From NCBI RefSeq assembly GCF_019175385.1, contig NC_083345.1, positions 122,763,657-122,827,656 on the forward strand: a stretch of DNA of 64,000 bases, written 5' to 3'. This DNA is from Lycium barbarum. Taxonomy: Eukaryota; Streptophyta; Magnoliopsida; Solanales; Solanaceae. A program made the translations under genes and the position numbers. The notes under the pieces are model-generated. The model had not been told where the DNA came from. It made no database searches and worked only from the letters and a program-made list of their open reading frames with translations. Every line of letters begins with the position of its first letter. Positions within the stretch are counted from its first letter, which is position 1. Shown piece after piece: positions 1 to 14,133 of the stretch.

Positions 1-761
1 CAGATGCCGGAGAACAACAATTAACTATGAACAAGCAGGTATTTTTTCATTTATTATATATATATATATATATATTGTGAATAAAATTATATTGTACATG
101 TTGCCCAAATTCGGTTAATGATTGATGTATTTTTGACCGCTTCCGTAAGTATAGTTGCATGTATTTATTGATCTGAACATTTCGTTAATAGAGGGGATAG
201 CATTCGTATGCATTTTTGTATTGTTTGAATTAGTTTTGTATATGAAGCATACATACAACTATGTCATGTATTTCACTAACCATTTTTTGTATCAAAATAT
301 AAATATGTATTATGTATTTGTAATTCCTCACATTTGTGTATTTTTTCAATTTAATAACAGGTTATGTATGTTTTAAAAAGCAATCATGTGTAAATGTCAG
401 ATAAAAGGGGTATTTGTTCAAATTTTGTCAGCTAAACATCTTAATAACTGTGTTTTTGTTTGCATGTATTTATTGATCTGAACAATTCATATGGGATAGC
501 ATTCATATTTATTTTTGTTGTGTTTTGAAAGAGTTTGTATATAAAACATACATACAACTGTGTCATGTATTTCACTAACCATTTTTGCTATCAAAATATC
601 AAACTATGTATCATGTATTTGTAATTCCTCACATTTGTGCAATTTTCAAATTAATAACAGGTTATGTTGTTTTAAAAAGCAGGTATGTGTATGTGTCAGA
701 TAAAAGGTGTATTTGTTCAACTTTTGTCAGCTAAAAATCTTAACGACTGTTTTTTGTTTGC
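1..761. repeat. Two tandem ~300-bp units upstream of the first protease exon
   Basis: Positions 156-460 and 461-758 are two diverged head-to-tail copies, each beginning tgcatgtatttattgatctg. A third copy starts at 759 and is cut short by the first recognised exon. They are probably 5' leader or intron sequence of the protease gene, or MULE subterminal repeats. No convincing coding exon was seen here; the short ORF at 155-376 lies inside the repeat. Confidence 0.6.
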
Positions 762-2350
762 ATGTATTTAATGACTAGTGTGTTGCCATTATATTCAAAC
801 TTTCAAGCCTCCAAATTCCTGGTTAAACGTCCCCCCACTCAACCGATACGTTATGCTTCATATATGAACCATAACATTAAAGATGAGTTGAAGGAAAAAC
901 TGACAGATAGACAATTCAAGCTATTTTCCAAAACTGTTTTTGGAAAATATATGCAGATGCAAGTTGACACCGAGGTGCAGGGTCAGTTATTTAGGTGTTT
1001 TATGGTTAGGGATTTGAAGCGTAGTAATAGCGATGCGTTTGTTATCGATATTAACTGGCCGGAATTGACATTCGGTCTTTTTGAATTTGCTTTTATTACT
1101 GGTTTGAAGTGTTACGGGGATGAAGTTGTTTTTGACGAGAGTTCTAACAGATTGTTGGATCAATATTTCGGTGGTTCTGGTAATAGTGTTTTAAAGATGA
1201 CTTTAAATAAGTGCTTTGAAGACAAGGATTGGGGTGTTAGTGATAACGCAGATGAAGATGCTGTAAAGATTGTTATCCTGTATTTCATTCATAATTACAT
1301 ACTTTCAAGTGAAAAAAGGAACGTCACAGTCCCAAGACATCATTTTGACTTGGTGGAGAGTGAACAGTACAATGAACATACTTGGGGTAAGGAAGCATTT
1401 GATGATTTTATTAAGAGTATTCACCACAAGATGGACAAGTCGAAGCAGTTTTATTGTCTACGGGGTTTCCCTTTTGCTATGCAAGTGTGGATATATGAGT
1501 GTTGCTCTAATGTTGACCCTAATTTAATGGTTAAAACCGGAAGCCGAATCCCAAGAATGTTTAATTGGAGAACAGTGAACCAAAAGCCATCTGTTAACTA
1601 CTTGATGTTGGGCATGTTTAAGGACAGTGAGGTAAAATACTTACATTAAATATATGCTTACCAACTAGTTTTTTACACGTGCATTTTGCGTATTTTTTGC
1701 TGCTGTGTATTTGTAAAATACAGATAGGTATTTTTTCAGCAATATAGGTCTGCTGTGTATTTGTAAAATACACAGAGATTCTGAACTGACAGTTCACAAT
1801 ATATTATGTGCAGGACATTAGTTGTAAATTCAACAACATTGTTCCGACCATATCAGAGGTTGAGAAGCTTGGTCTGCGTGCATATCTGGTCAACAGACGT
1901 GCACCACCACCCCAAACATAACAAGAGGAGGAAAATGAATATGTTGATTTTACCACAACACCTCCCCATGTTGCCGCTGCCAAGAAAACTCAAAAGAACG
2001 ATGCTTCAAAATCTCCACCGCACAAGAAGCCCAGGAAGATGTTGACGGCAGCATTGCTTGTTCAGAAGTCACCAACCACTATCCCAAAAAAACCTACAGT
2101 TGGACAATCATCTAAAAAATCTGCTTCGGTGGTAGATAAGCCAGTTCAATCAAAGGAAAAAGAAAAAGCTGCTCCAAGTGTCCACCGCGTTCCTGTTGAC
2201 GACGTATCCACCAGCAAATCAGTTGACCTCACAAGTTTGAGACAGGAACTTAATCAATTTAAGCAGGAAGTAAGTTTTCTAATTTTATTTGATATTCATC
2301 AAAGTACAAGCAAATGAGGATTTTTATGATGAATTTGTTGTTTTTACCAT

Positions 2351-5300
2351 TGTCACACCCGAATTCCGCTAGGGTGTGATGGGCACCCGACCCCACATTC
2401 GGAGCCGAGCGAACCCACTGACTCTCATTACAAACATAATCTATTGGACACTTAGCCAAACAAAAATAACAAATATAGTAAAAGCTTTCAGAAATATGCT
2501 TTTTGTTGTTTTCAAATCAAACAAAACAGTAACATATGAAATTTATTACATAGTACAGAACGACATATCGGCTGATGGAGCTGATTACCAAACAGACATT
2601 CTATACCCACGACTCAGCCTGCAAAGCCTCTAACATCAATCCAGAAAAAACATACGTATAAACTCTGACTCGGCAGCACTCCAGGAGCAAATGGAGCTTG
2701 CCAACCCTGCCGGAACATCCTCTATAATAACTTCATATCATCTGGGTGTACCTGCGCGGCATGAAACGCAGCCCCCGAAGAAAGGAGGTCAGTACGGAAT
2801 GTGTATTGAGTATGTAAAGTATGAAGTATAATAAACAGATCATAACCGGAACAGGAAGTACAGAAAATGAGTGCAATAATCAGAATCTCAGAAATGCTTA
2901 CTCATATAACATAGATAGTGCATGTCAAAACATATGCCATATCCGGCCCCATTATGGGACTCGGTGAACAGATCGTGGTCGCCACCCCGTCACTGGCGCC
3001 ACAACACAGCATAACTCCAGAGTAGGGAATATCTCCGTAACATATCATAACATATCAGATGGCCATATCATATCAAACATCAGAATGTGCACATATCATA
3101 TCATATCATCGGATGTCAGAACATATGTACATGGCACAGCATAACTCCAGAACCCATGTACGTGTCATACCTGCCCCCTCACATCGAGGCACGGCGAACA
3201 ATGCAGTGGAATACGCGTGATAACATATCCTGACCCGGGCTCAGTGGAGAAAGCATTGAGGCATCCACGAATGGAGTAGTGAGAAACTAATGCAGTACAA
3301 AGTATAACACATTTACGGAGACTCAATAGAATAACTTAGATGACAAATCATATAAAAGAAATTGAGCAGTAATCATAAGGTATGCCTTTCGGGTGTCATA
3401 ATGGTTTATGTCAAAATAAGCTTTCTGAAATCGTTCCCATGTTTCAAAATACATTATGGGACTTAACAAAATAATTCAAACAACTGTCATATAGTAGTTA
3501 GAAGGGTAGCCAAGAGTTTCCTTTGGATTCTACTTTAAATAAGTCAAACGGAACAATAAGGAAAAAAATCCGGGAATATTGGGCCCACCTCGGGTCAAAT
3601 GAGGTGGCGTACACAATTTACGTATGCTACATTTCATGACGTCACTTGTGAGAGTTTTAAGGTAGTCGGGTCCTATTTGTACAAGTTCTAGGTGTTTAGG
3701 CAATTTTTCCAACTATCCATAACATATTTAATTCAATTCTACTGAATGAAAAAGGGGCAAATTTATGCGCGGATTCCTAAGAGTAGAGTCGCCCCTAAGA
3801 CTAGTATCCAAGCCTATCACATCTAAGACATGCCAAGAGAAGGAAAGGTAGAACTTTACATACCTTATTTGCCTTTTACGCTTATCCAAATTCGAATCCC
3901 ATTTCCTCCAAAATCTACAATTGGTCACATTTACCAAATATAAATCATAAAACTTTAAGAATTCAATCTTAACCAATACTTGTCTACAAAAATTTGGGCA
4001 GCATCTCCCCTATACATACAACATCCCCGAGATTCTAACTCGGCCAAAATATCAACAACCATACCAACAACAATACCAATAGCATCAAGAATCGCTACAA
4101 AACACATTCTAGCATAAATAGTCTTCTTTCCAACATAGTGTGACAACTTCCAATCTAACTTCGCACTTCCAAACTAATATCAATGTTTTCATATCCATTT
4201 ACTAATCAAGATTATTCCAATACAATTCGGAAGCATTTCATATCATTCTACAAAATATTTACAAAATATATAAAAATTCCACCAAAATCATTAATTCATC
4301 CGAAACTTCTAATTTTCGACATAAATATTCATAACACATTTTCATCTTCCAATTTCATTAACAATAATAATAATTTGCACCTTAACAATTTCATTTTCAT
4401 AATTTCATAAATCTACCATAAAATCACAAAACTTCCCATAACAACTTAACAACCAACCTTTCATGCTAATATGGACTTACATCCCTCCAAATTAACCAAT
4501 CAACATAACAATACACATTTAGAACTCCACTTCCATAATTACATAAAAACTACATTAAAATCACATAAGTTCCTATAACCATTTTCAACAATTTTTCCAT
4601 ACCAACTTGAACCATTTCCTTCCATTTCCATTACAAGGCTTCAACAACGCAATTAACATAACAAATAAAATTGGTTCATCCTTCTACACACATACATACC
4701 CACGGCTATATATAAATATATATATATATATATTCATCATGCAACTTCCATGTTTTCATGAATTCTTTTCCTTTCTACATTCCACAACACAACAACAATC
4801 AAAATACTAAATAAAATTAGCTCATCATACCCCACCAAAACAGCCCCCTATACGGCTACCACATCAACACCGACAAACGAATTTATATTGCTATTTGTTT
4901 TCCGTCCTAATCCGTTAAATCTTTAAATAAACTTGTTAACAATGAAAAGGAACCTTCATATTACCTTATGTATGCAGCCACCACGTTATCACTCTCCTCC
5001 TTGGTTGATATTTAGCTCAAATTGAAGACAACGCAGCGTATAACACTTTTCCCTTCATGGGCTTCGGGATTCGGGGCTCAGATTTCGATCAAAATTGGTT
5101 TTTTTCTTCTCCAAAACACTTTTTCTCTCTCTCCCCAGAATTTTCTGGATGTTCCTGGTGTTAAAATGAGGAGGAATGCCGAAATTGGCACTTATAAGGA
5201 CATGGGTAATGGGCCTAACCCGGTTGGGCTCGGATTGGGCCTAGCCCACTGACCTTTCTGCCTTAAAACGTCCATATATCCTTATTCCGACGTCACCTGG

Positions 5301-5608
5301 GAACCCACGACCTATGGTTGGAAAGCTAATTCAATTATCTACAACTTATATGTCTTGGTATGTTTCGAAATTCCAAACTTATAATACCGTTTTTGCCCCT
5401 CAAAGTCAGGTCACCCGAAAACGTTTTCTTAAAAATATTCGTTTGGAGGGCTTCTACTTTGATTTGGCCCAAGGGTCCTTCATGAGTTGTGTTTAACTTT
5501 ACATATGTGATTCATATAACTTGTCATATGTTCCAAAAAAAAATCTTGACGTGTAGGCCCCACCTCAGCTTACAACTAATCCGACATTCAAAAATATGGG
5601 ATATAACA
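2351..5608 (-). mobile_element. Solo LTR (3258 bp) in an intron of the Ulp1-like gene
   Basis: The segment starts tgtcacacccg and ends gggatataaca. It is flanked on both sides by the same five bases, accat (2346-2350 and 5609-5613), which is a 5-bp target duplication. No gag or pol reading frame lies inside, so it is a solo LTR left by recombination between two LTRs. On the minus strand it begins TGTTATATCCC and ends TGTGACA, typical of long LTRs of plant gypsy elements, possibly the Del/Tekay group (tentative). The intron borders around it (donor 2270, acceptor 5617) remain intact, so splicing could in principle remove it. Confidence 0.85.
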
Positions 5609-5945
5609 ACCATTTAGGTTCTTGCTGAATTCAAGGTTGTTTTTACTGAGCTCAAGGATCTTCGCAAAACTATTGATAAAAATTTCAAAAAGGTTTTGGA
5701 ACATGTCAAAGGGAAACAAAACTCAGAAAAGGTAAAAAAATCAATAAATACATATTCAAACGATTGCCTTCAGTGTGAAATAGGAAGCATATGTATCTAA
5801 CAAATACATATTTTTTTTTAGGATGATGACAGTGAAACTCATGTTCCTTTACATGATGGCAACATACATCAACAAACTGATGATTACATGGACCACGGTG
5901 ACGATATTCACATGGAGACTCATACGGGTGATGTGCATCCAACAG

Positions 5946-6046
<101 letters not shown>

Positions 6047-6119
6047 AATGTATTTATCATTTTTTAATCATTTTTATATGTTATGTTTTAATAAAAGATA
6101 ATGCAGACATGATGAAAAT

Positions 6120-7000
6120 TTGGGATCTATTGGACTTTAAAATATTATGTATTTGTTATTGATATGAAAAACAGTAGTGTCATGTATTTTTTTGTGTATT
6201 GTTTTGTATGACACCATGACTGTTCACTGTTTTCATTATGTATTTGTTTACTGCTTTTGGACATCATCAACAAATACTTCTATGTATTTATGTATTTAAT
6301 ATTGTTTTTTATCTATTAGATTCATTTATTTTATATACGTTGGCCTGTGTTTTTTATAAGGAGAAGGGTCTTGCACCGGATATTCAAGTCGGTATTGGCA
6401 ATGATAGCGGCGATACGCTGAAAGCTTCAACCAAAGAGATTGCGGAAGGAGGTGATCATTCAGGAGAACCGAAGACTTCGGTTGAACGTCCGGTGGATCC
6501 AACAGAGGTATTTTTTTATTCATTTTTATATCTTATTTAAAAAATATATAATTCAGGTATGCTGAAAATTTGGGAACTACTGGCATTTAAAATATTATGT
6601 ATTTGATATTAATATGACAAAGAGTAGTGTCATGTATTTTTTTGTGTACTGTTTGTTTCACACCATGATTGTTCACTATTTTCTTTATGTATTTGTTTAC
6701 TGCTTTTGGACATCATCAACAAATACTTTCTCATGTATTTATGTATTTTATATAGTTCTTTATCTATTAAATTCATGTTTTTTTTATAGACTTTTGGCCT
6801 GTGTTTTTTTTAAGGAAAAGGGTATTGCAATGGATATTCAAGTTGATATTGGCAATGAGAGCGGCGATACGATGGAAGCCTCAACCGAAGAGATTGCAGA
6901 AGGAGGTGATCTTTCAGGAGAACCGAAGACTTCGGTTGAACGTTCAGGGAAACATACTATGGAAGAGAAAAAATGTTTTGATGATTCAAATAATTCTGAG
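6120..7000 (+). repeat. Tandem duplication of an intron-exon unit within the Ulp1-like gene
   Basis: Positions about 6120-6510 and 6568-6960 are diverged direct copies, shifted by about 450 bp. Each holds intron sequence followed by one exon. The two exons encode GEPKTSVER-containing peptides of 49 and 62 codons, and both stay in frame with their neighbours. The second exon has an extra C-terminal piece (EEKKCFDDSNNSEV). Confidence 0.85.
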
Positions 7001-9061
7001 GTTCGATAACAACGAATTCTGATTCACCCATTTTTTCGGTTTAAAAATGTATCATACAAGTGATTGAAATAATGTTTCTTTTTTGTATTTTTTTTGAGTA
7101 GATGATCGCACAGGTGCTAGCAAATATAGCAGAATCAGAAATGACTAACGAACAAGTTCACGCAGAAAAAATCGAGGAAAACACCAGCTCAACTGTCTTA
7201 GAGGAACCCCAGGCAGCAATTTGTAACGCGCAGCCGTTGTCTCAGTGGTTGTTGCCTGATGAGTATTTACCAAGCCAAACCCCAAGGAAAGATATCGTGT
7301 TACATCCATCAGTCACACGAGCTACACGCCCTAGTAAATACAAGTCTTCACCGTTTGTGACAGATTTTGGTATATATCTACTTTTTAATTTACTTGTTTG
7401 TTTTTTTAATACGCAACTGTTAATGTTTAAAGACTAACTACACAGGTAGTAGTTCGGGCAAGAATCATGTACATGGGTTTGATAAAAAATATCCATTCCA
7501 GATAGATCCCATTACTAGTCCACTTGATGTACAGATGGTGGATGAATACCGTACTCTGCTCCGAAACGGTATGCTTGTGAGGCACGATAGCAAGTATGTG
7601 TTTTTCTCCTAGTTTTACATATAGTGATTCCGCATGATTTTTGTGAATAAGTTGATGTATTTGGTTTTTTTGTTGCCGCAGAAAGAACAACGGGGACCAT
7701 TACAAAAAAAAAAATTGCAGTTTTTGACAATGGAGTCAAATTCAATTTTGGCATCACAACTGTCAATGATAAGAACTGGTTTTACCTGTTATCGATGGAT
7801 GGTCAGCTTTGGAATGAAGAGGTGATTTTTATCAGCAATGATATGCCTATCAACTAGTTGTTTTACAAGTGCACTTTGTGTATTTTAGCTGCTGTGTATT
7901 TGTAAAATACAGAGATGGATGTATTTCAGGACATTCGGTCTGCTGTGTTTTTGTAAAATACAGAGAGGTTCTGAAATCCACACTTTTGCTACTACAAAGT
8001 TTTTTATGTATTTGACTGTGATCTAATTTATGTATTTTTTAACAATTCCAGCACATTGACGTCATTTTCTATTACTTTCGGAAGAAAGGAAAGTACGATA
8101 AAAGGAACAATTTCAGCTTCACCACTGTTGACTGCCTATTCAAGCAGAGAATTGATGTGGTCCACCACGCATATCGCAATGTTGAAACACAGACAAATGT
8201 GGCAAATGAAGAGCAAGTATTGATTGAGTATGTTAAGGGCCACAGGCTTATTGCCAATGTCCCGTGGCATACCGTTGACAACGTGCTAATACCGGTGAAT
8301 ATGCAAGAAGAAAATCATTGGTTATTGGTACTCCTTTCATTCAAGGATAGGTATTTTTAATTATGAATTAAATATTTATCATTAGTTTTTCATTCATTAA
8401 TTGGCCGCTGAATTCTTTTTTTTTTTTTTAAATGTACAGGCGTCTGTATGTTTACAACTCGTATCAATTAGCCGGGCACAACGCAGTTGTTAGGAATGAA
8501 ATAAAAAAGCTTGCTACACTGCTACCACATTTCTTACATCTGGCTGGATTCTATGTAAATCAAAAAAGCATAGATTTGGTGAAAGACCCAGCATATGCAG
8601 ATAAGGGACAGATCGATATCTTTGAAGTTGTCTATGTTGATAATCTTCCGCATCAAACTGCTGGTAGCACGTAAGTTGTAGACATACATTTTTTAAAATA
8701 TCATAGAGTATCAAATACATGATATATCATATCAATTTATTATTCTTCTAAAATACACGAGTTGTTTGAACTTGAGATACCTTGTTTAGAACTTGAAACA
8801 TATATTTTCTAATACAAGTTCTTATCTTTTTTTTTTAGGGACTGTGGTGTTTTTGTGGCAGCGTATGCTGAGTATTTGACATCGGGTGAAAGGATTCCAG
8901 ATGTCATTGATGCACACATGCAGCGTATGAGATACAGTGCACTCTTATGGGACTACGCTGAAGGCAAGGTTGCTGACAATGCAGAGAGTGATAATGAAGT
9001 TCCACCAAGACCGATTAGGCCAGCAATCGATTACGACACTGTAGATGCAATTGATGTTTGA

Positions 9062-9995
9062 TAAATAATATTCGTGCATTCGATGTTTTTAGTCCTTTTT
9101 TTCATTACAGCAAACAATCTGATGTTTTTAGATGTATTTTGACTTATGTTGGATAATTATCATTTAACCAAAGAAATCTCAGTGGTTTTATGTTCCATCT
9201 GTTTGATGTACTTAGTTCCATATATTGTCAAATAAATCTTAAGTTTGGAAAAAATACAGTAAAATGCGACATCATGAATCCACAAATACATTTATTAACC
9301 AGGTTCACAAAATATGTATGTTTAATTTCCCATATTCACAAAATATGTATGTTTTAGATATATTTTATGTTAATAAACACATCTTGCGTATTTGATATGG
9401 CCAGCACAACTATATGATTTCAATAAAAAAAAAAAATTCAAATGAACCATCTTCATCAGTTTCGGAAACAATACGTACGTTTTTATACCACAAATGCTGT
9501 CCTATGAGGTTGAATAGACAACACTATTTTCATACCGGAACATGGTTTGCCTTTTTTTGTGTTAAAAATACACGAACAATACCGTGTAATTTCAGACACC
9601 AGGATCACAAAAACCATGTATGTTCTATTACAGTTTATACAATTTTCAGAAGGCCAATAAATACATAATTTTAAGTTGATGACATTACCCGCACAACTAC
9701 GATCCTCCAATCCAAAAAAATTCCAAAATAAAAACAACTTTATCATTTTTACAAATATAATATGTATGCTATTTTACCAAGTACGCATTATTTTTTGATG
9801 TTGAAAAAAACACCATACGTATCGTGAAAAAAAAATCAATTAAGATCATTTTGAATGGGACATTCATTTCATTGCAAAAATTTCTATAATACTACAACAA
9901 GTGTCAATGGAAGTTTTTGACACAAGTGTTCAAATACTTAAATAACTAATATATCTTCGGTAAAAAAGTTATATGGATAGGAACACAAGAAAAAT
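9062..9995. other. Intergenic region between two convergent MULE genes
   Basis: AT-rich sequence between the two stop codons. It presumably carries both 3' ends. I see no further gene. Confidence 0.6.
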
Positions 9996-12844
9996 TCACT
10001 TCCTCAGAGGCTCAAAACTACATGAACGTCTGTTGTGCCCAACTTGTCCACAAGTACTGCAAGCATGTCTGCCCTTTCCAAACAACAATTCACTTAAAGG
10101 CTTATCACGCCGCTTCTTTGGCCTACCAGGCGGTCTCTTGTATCTTGGGGGCAAAACCATATCCTCCAAGATGTGGTTGGGAATGTTCCATTCACGCTCG
10201 TCGGGTAGAGGATCCACAGGTACATCATATGTCTTCAACACGGTCGCCGGTTTGAACAAATCAGAGCAATAATTCTCAGCAACCAGATTTTTCTTTTTAA
10301 TGACAGCCCATGCATGCGGGCAGGGGATTTCATCTAGTTGAAACATACGACAACTGCAAGTTTTGCTATTCAAATTAAGAATGAATCGTCGTCCTCCATC
10401 ATGTACTGTGTACACGAATTCTGTTGACGATTCTACCTGAAAAAATAAATATTACATGTATTTGTTATTGAAACAATCAGAATTTAAAAATAAATGAATA
10501 AATCATTAAACAAATACATATCAATTTTCACAGGTAGTCATATAATTTACATTAACACTAACTGTTCATGGATACCAAATACACAAATGTATAATGTGTA
10601 GAAACACCAGATTAGTACAAGTACAAGTTTGTCAAATAAATTATAACACGCATTAAAATGAAACATACCGTCATTCATAGACATAGATACTCGTTGATTG
10701 ATAGCATTTTTTGAAACTTTTTACCGAGTGTAGTGAACGTGTATGTTCCATTTCTCCGATTATTGTAATTCCATCTCCCAAACATCCTTCTAACCTCTTC
10801 GAGAAAGTCATATATAGGCAGTTCTCTAGCTGCTAGAAGATGTCGGTTAATGCACTCTGCTATGTTAGAAGTCATTGTCCACCCTCGGTTAACAGATGCA
10901 TACAATCTAGCACACTTTTCTCTACCAGCCGATTCCAAATACTCTGCCACACGCATATCTACCTTTTGAACCTTTCCCATTGACTCATCGAAATCATCCT
11001 GCGTGTATGCCTTTGCCATGGAATAAAAAACAAGACTCAGCACATCATGGCTCGTCTTGTATTTTTTATATACATTACCCCACAAATGCCAAATACTTGT
11101 ATAATGTGCAACTTCTGGATAAATTCGACAAACAGCCTTGTTTATACTTTCATGCCTATCTGATACGATACACATATTCTCTCTGATTCCATATGATTCT
11201 CTGAAACGCTTAAAAAACCACGTCCATGATCTGTCATTCTCAGAATCAATCACACCATATGCTAAGGGAAGTATGTTGCCTTGAGATACAGTTAAGAAGA
11301 AAAAAAAAATATAATACATTTTGTATTTTTCCAAAACATATAAAATATATATTGAGGTAATAAATTAATATGTATTTTTTTGACATACCTGCACCGTCTA
11401 ATGCGCTTGCCGAGACAAATGTTCCATTGTATGGTGTTTTTAAGTGGCTTCCATCAACCACCACAATTGGCCGACAATAATCAAAGCCTTTGATAAATGC
11501 ATATAGTGCTATAAAAACATACAGAAATTCATTTTCGTGGGTTTTACGCATTCTGATATGTGAACCCGGGTAAGTCTTATCCAAAATGTATAGATATCCA
11601 GGTAGTCTTTTATAAGAATCAGCCGGTTCACCCATTAAATCGTTCATCGCCCTTTCTTTGGCCCGCCAAGCAACCATGTACGACGCATCCATTCCGAAAT
11701 CATTTTTTGACGTCCTCCGCAATGTCTTTAGGCGTATATTTCCTCTTATGATTTGATATTTTTGGTTTGACAATCCCACTTATCAACCGACTTGTAGCTT
11801 GGCATTGGGAATAAACCTTTTCCTTTAATGGACATGTATGTTTGTCTTGAAACTCCCTAACTCTAAGCATTCCTGACTTACCGACACTTGACGCCCTGAA
11901 TTTCCAATCACACTCTCCTGATACGCACACAAGAGTGTAGCTACAACAAAAAAAACAAGAGAAATAAATAAAAATAAAAAAACAGATTAATGTAAAATAC
12001 ATCAATAATGTATTTATTCTTGTTTTATTAATACAAAGGACAGATGAGTAAATAAGTTAATCAAATGCAAACCATACCAAATACATTATTTATGAATACA
12101 AATACATACAAATCAGTATTGATTCTACTTTATAATAAACATACACATGCTGAGAAATACTTCCACTCGTACAAATTAACAAACATACACTGTTACGGTT
12201 CAAATACATAACAACACACAGTTGCAAATACATAAACAAATGCACATTTAGTACCTTATTGCATTGCTCCTTTCTGTCCGATAGTTGAACCTATTCGTAA
12301 TTGCATAATTCATCATCACAGATTTTAATGTATCTTTATCCTTGTATACTTGATTGACGGCAACTACTTTTTGGTTCATGTCATCAATAACCATACCCTT
12401 GTTGTTTTCAAATAACAAATCAGCCTTTGCACAACTTGATGATGCAAAATCATGGGAACCAACTGTTTGATTCGTGTATCCGATTTGCAAATAATCACCT
12501 TCAACACAACTCTCATCCGATATACATATCTCCATGCTTCTATCAGTTGTAATGATACATAATGGGTACATTGGTAATGCTTTGTTCTCTTTCTTCAGTT
12601 CCACATACACCCTAACACTCATGTCATTGTGAATTTCCATTGGAATATAGTCACCTTCAACCATGTATTTTATGCTTATGTTTTTCATTTTCGTGTCCAA
12701 ATTCAATTGTGTTGCAACTGTTTGTAACAATTCCTCATACGTCGAATACTCCTTGAAAGTCACAGCATCGATTTTGTAATTGACGTATTTATTCTCGTCG
12801 TTCCAAATACCAGAGTGTCTAATCAACGATGAAATATTGGCCAT
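9996..12844 (-). pseudogene. MuDR/MURA-type transposase gene of a MULE, broken
   Basis: Four exons with matching phases: 12844-12255, 11940-11389, 11279-10669 and 10436-9996. The N-terminal exon looks like the PB1-like N-terminus of plant MuDR transposases. Next comes a zinc-binding DNA-binding region (CVSGECDWKFRAS ... DKHTC). The MULE DDE domain follows: Asp in IVVVDGSH, Asp in CIVSDRHES, Glu in TSNIAECIN. The last exon holds a SWIM finger (CSCRMFQLDEIPCPH) and a zinc knuckle (CSTCGQVGHNRRSC). The protein would cut and rejoin the element ends. Damage: an extra base in a T6 run (plus strand 11703-11708) shifts the frame, and TGA at 10677-10675 truncates exon 3. The family Cys before WHL is Ser (YTSIWHL). 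The gene is therefore almost certainly inactive, but clearly MULE transposase. Confidence 0.9.
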
Positions 12845-14021
12845 TTTATATAAAAAAAAAATCCTTGAATCACTGTGTCAACATAAAACCTGTAATATGT
12901 ATGCCCTACATAAGATTCACGTTCAAATTTAAATAATTTATACAAATTAGAATTACTCACTAATAATTCTAATATAACATACACATATTGAATTACACTC
13001 CAGAATACATAGTTTAGCATAAATTGAAACTGATATGAAAAATAGTTGACAAATACATAGTTTATATAGTTCAGAAATACATAATTCAGAATACATAGTT
13101 TAGACAGTGCATAAATACATAGTTTGGATATTATAAAAATACATAGTAAACATAGTTCAGTTCACATTGTACAGAAATACATGGTTTAGATATTGAATTA
13201 CAGTTCAGAAATACATAGTTTAGATTGAGGAACAAAAAAGATATGAACTGGATCTTCGGAAAGTTATTGATGAACACTTCGAAAAGTTATTGGAACGTGT
13301 AAAAGAGAAAACATATTGGAATATAACATACATATATTTTGACACTTCAGAAATACTTAGTTTTAGCATAAATTGCTACTAATATGAAAATTTGTTCAGA
13401 AAAACATAGTTTAGCTTCAGAAAAATAAAAGATATGAACTGGATCCCTTGTTTTTGATTCCTAACCATTCATGTACATTAACATACTTTCAACCGAAATT
13501 TTCAAAAACATTATTCATTCATTGACACGCTTACAATGAGATTACATCATTATTTTCGAATATCAGTGATGAAGACAGAAATACAAAAAAAATCAGAAGA
13601 ATAAAACAACTTTGACATTATGATCCAAGAAAAAAATTGAAATCACATAAATACAAATTGAATAGACGAAATTTGTGAAATGAAAAAAGGTGTTTTTGCA
13701 CGAATTACTTGATGATTGACGTGTTTGTGTTTGTTACTGTAATTTCAGACGTGTTGAAGATTTAGTTTGAAATTTGAATTTTTACGTTTTTGACTGTTGA
13801 AGAATGAATGGAAGAAGAGATACGTGAAAGGAAAGGGAATATTACAACTTATTTTGTGGAAAGAAAGGAAAACAATATATTGATTTCTCATTTAATATCA
13901 CCACGTTTAGAGGCTAAAATAAAGGAAGTTGTTCCTTTTTTTACCGTATGCTCATGTATTTGCTGACAACAAATCTGAAAACATACACAAATAAGCAGAT
14001 TTTTAGCTACGAATGGTAATA
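12845..14021. other. MULE right subterminal region with a relic of the protease exon
   Basis: This is the upstream side of the transposase gene. It is AT-rich, with many scattered copies of a short aaatacatagttta-like motif between 13020 and 13220. At 13240-13310 (plus) a fragment encodes LDLRKVIDEHFEKLLERVKE. It matches the Ulp1-gene exon at 5618-5731 (LKDLRKTIDKNFKKVLEHVK). The rest holds no ORF I can support. Confidence 0.6.
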
Positions 14022-14085
14022 TTAAAAAAGGGTAGTTACAAATGGTAGGAAGCTACAATAAGGTAGTCATTTGAGAAATTTTGCC
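14022..14085. repeat. Putative right terminus of the large MULE
   Basis: From the edge inward on the minus strand the sequence reads ggcaaaatttctcaaatgac, followed by a run of tagctacc-type motifs. It is closely similar to the right end of the MULE at 14783-15825. The left partner is not visible. Confidence 0.6.
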
Positions 14086-14133
14086 TTATTTGATTTGGCA
14101 CGTCATGTTACTCACCACATGCCTTGGGGTCAT

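Noticed and set aside
9414..9746. ORFs between the convergent MULE genes
   Set aside because: Short, low-complexity, overlapping on both strands, in an AT-rich 3' region.
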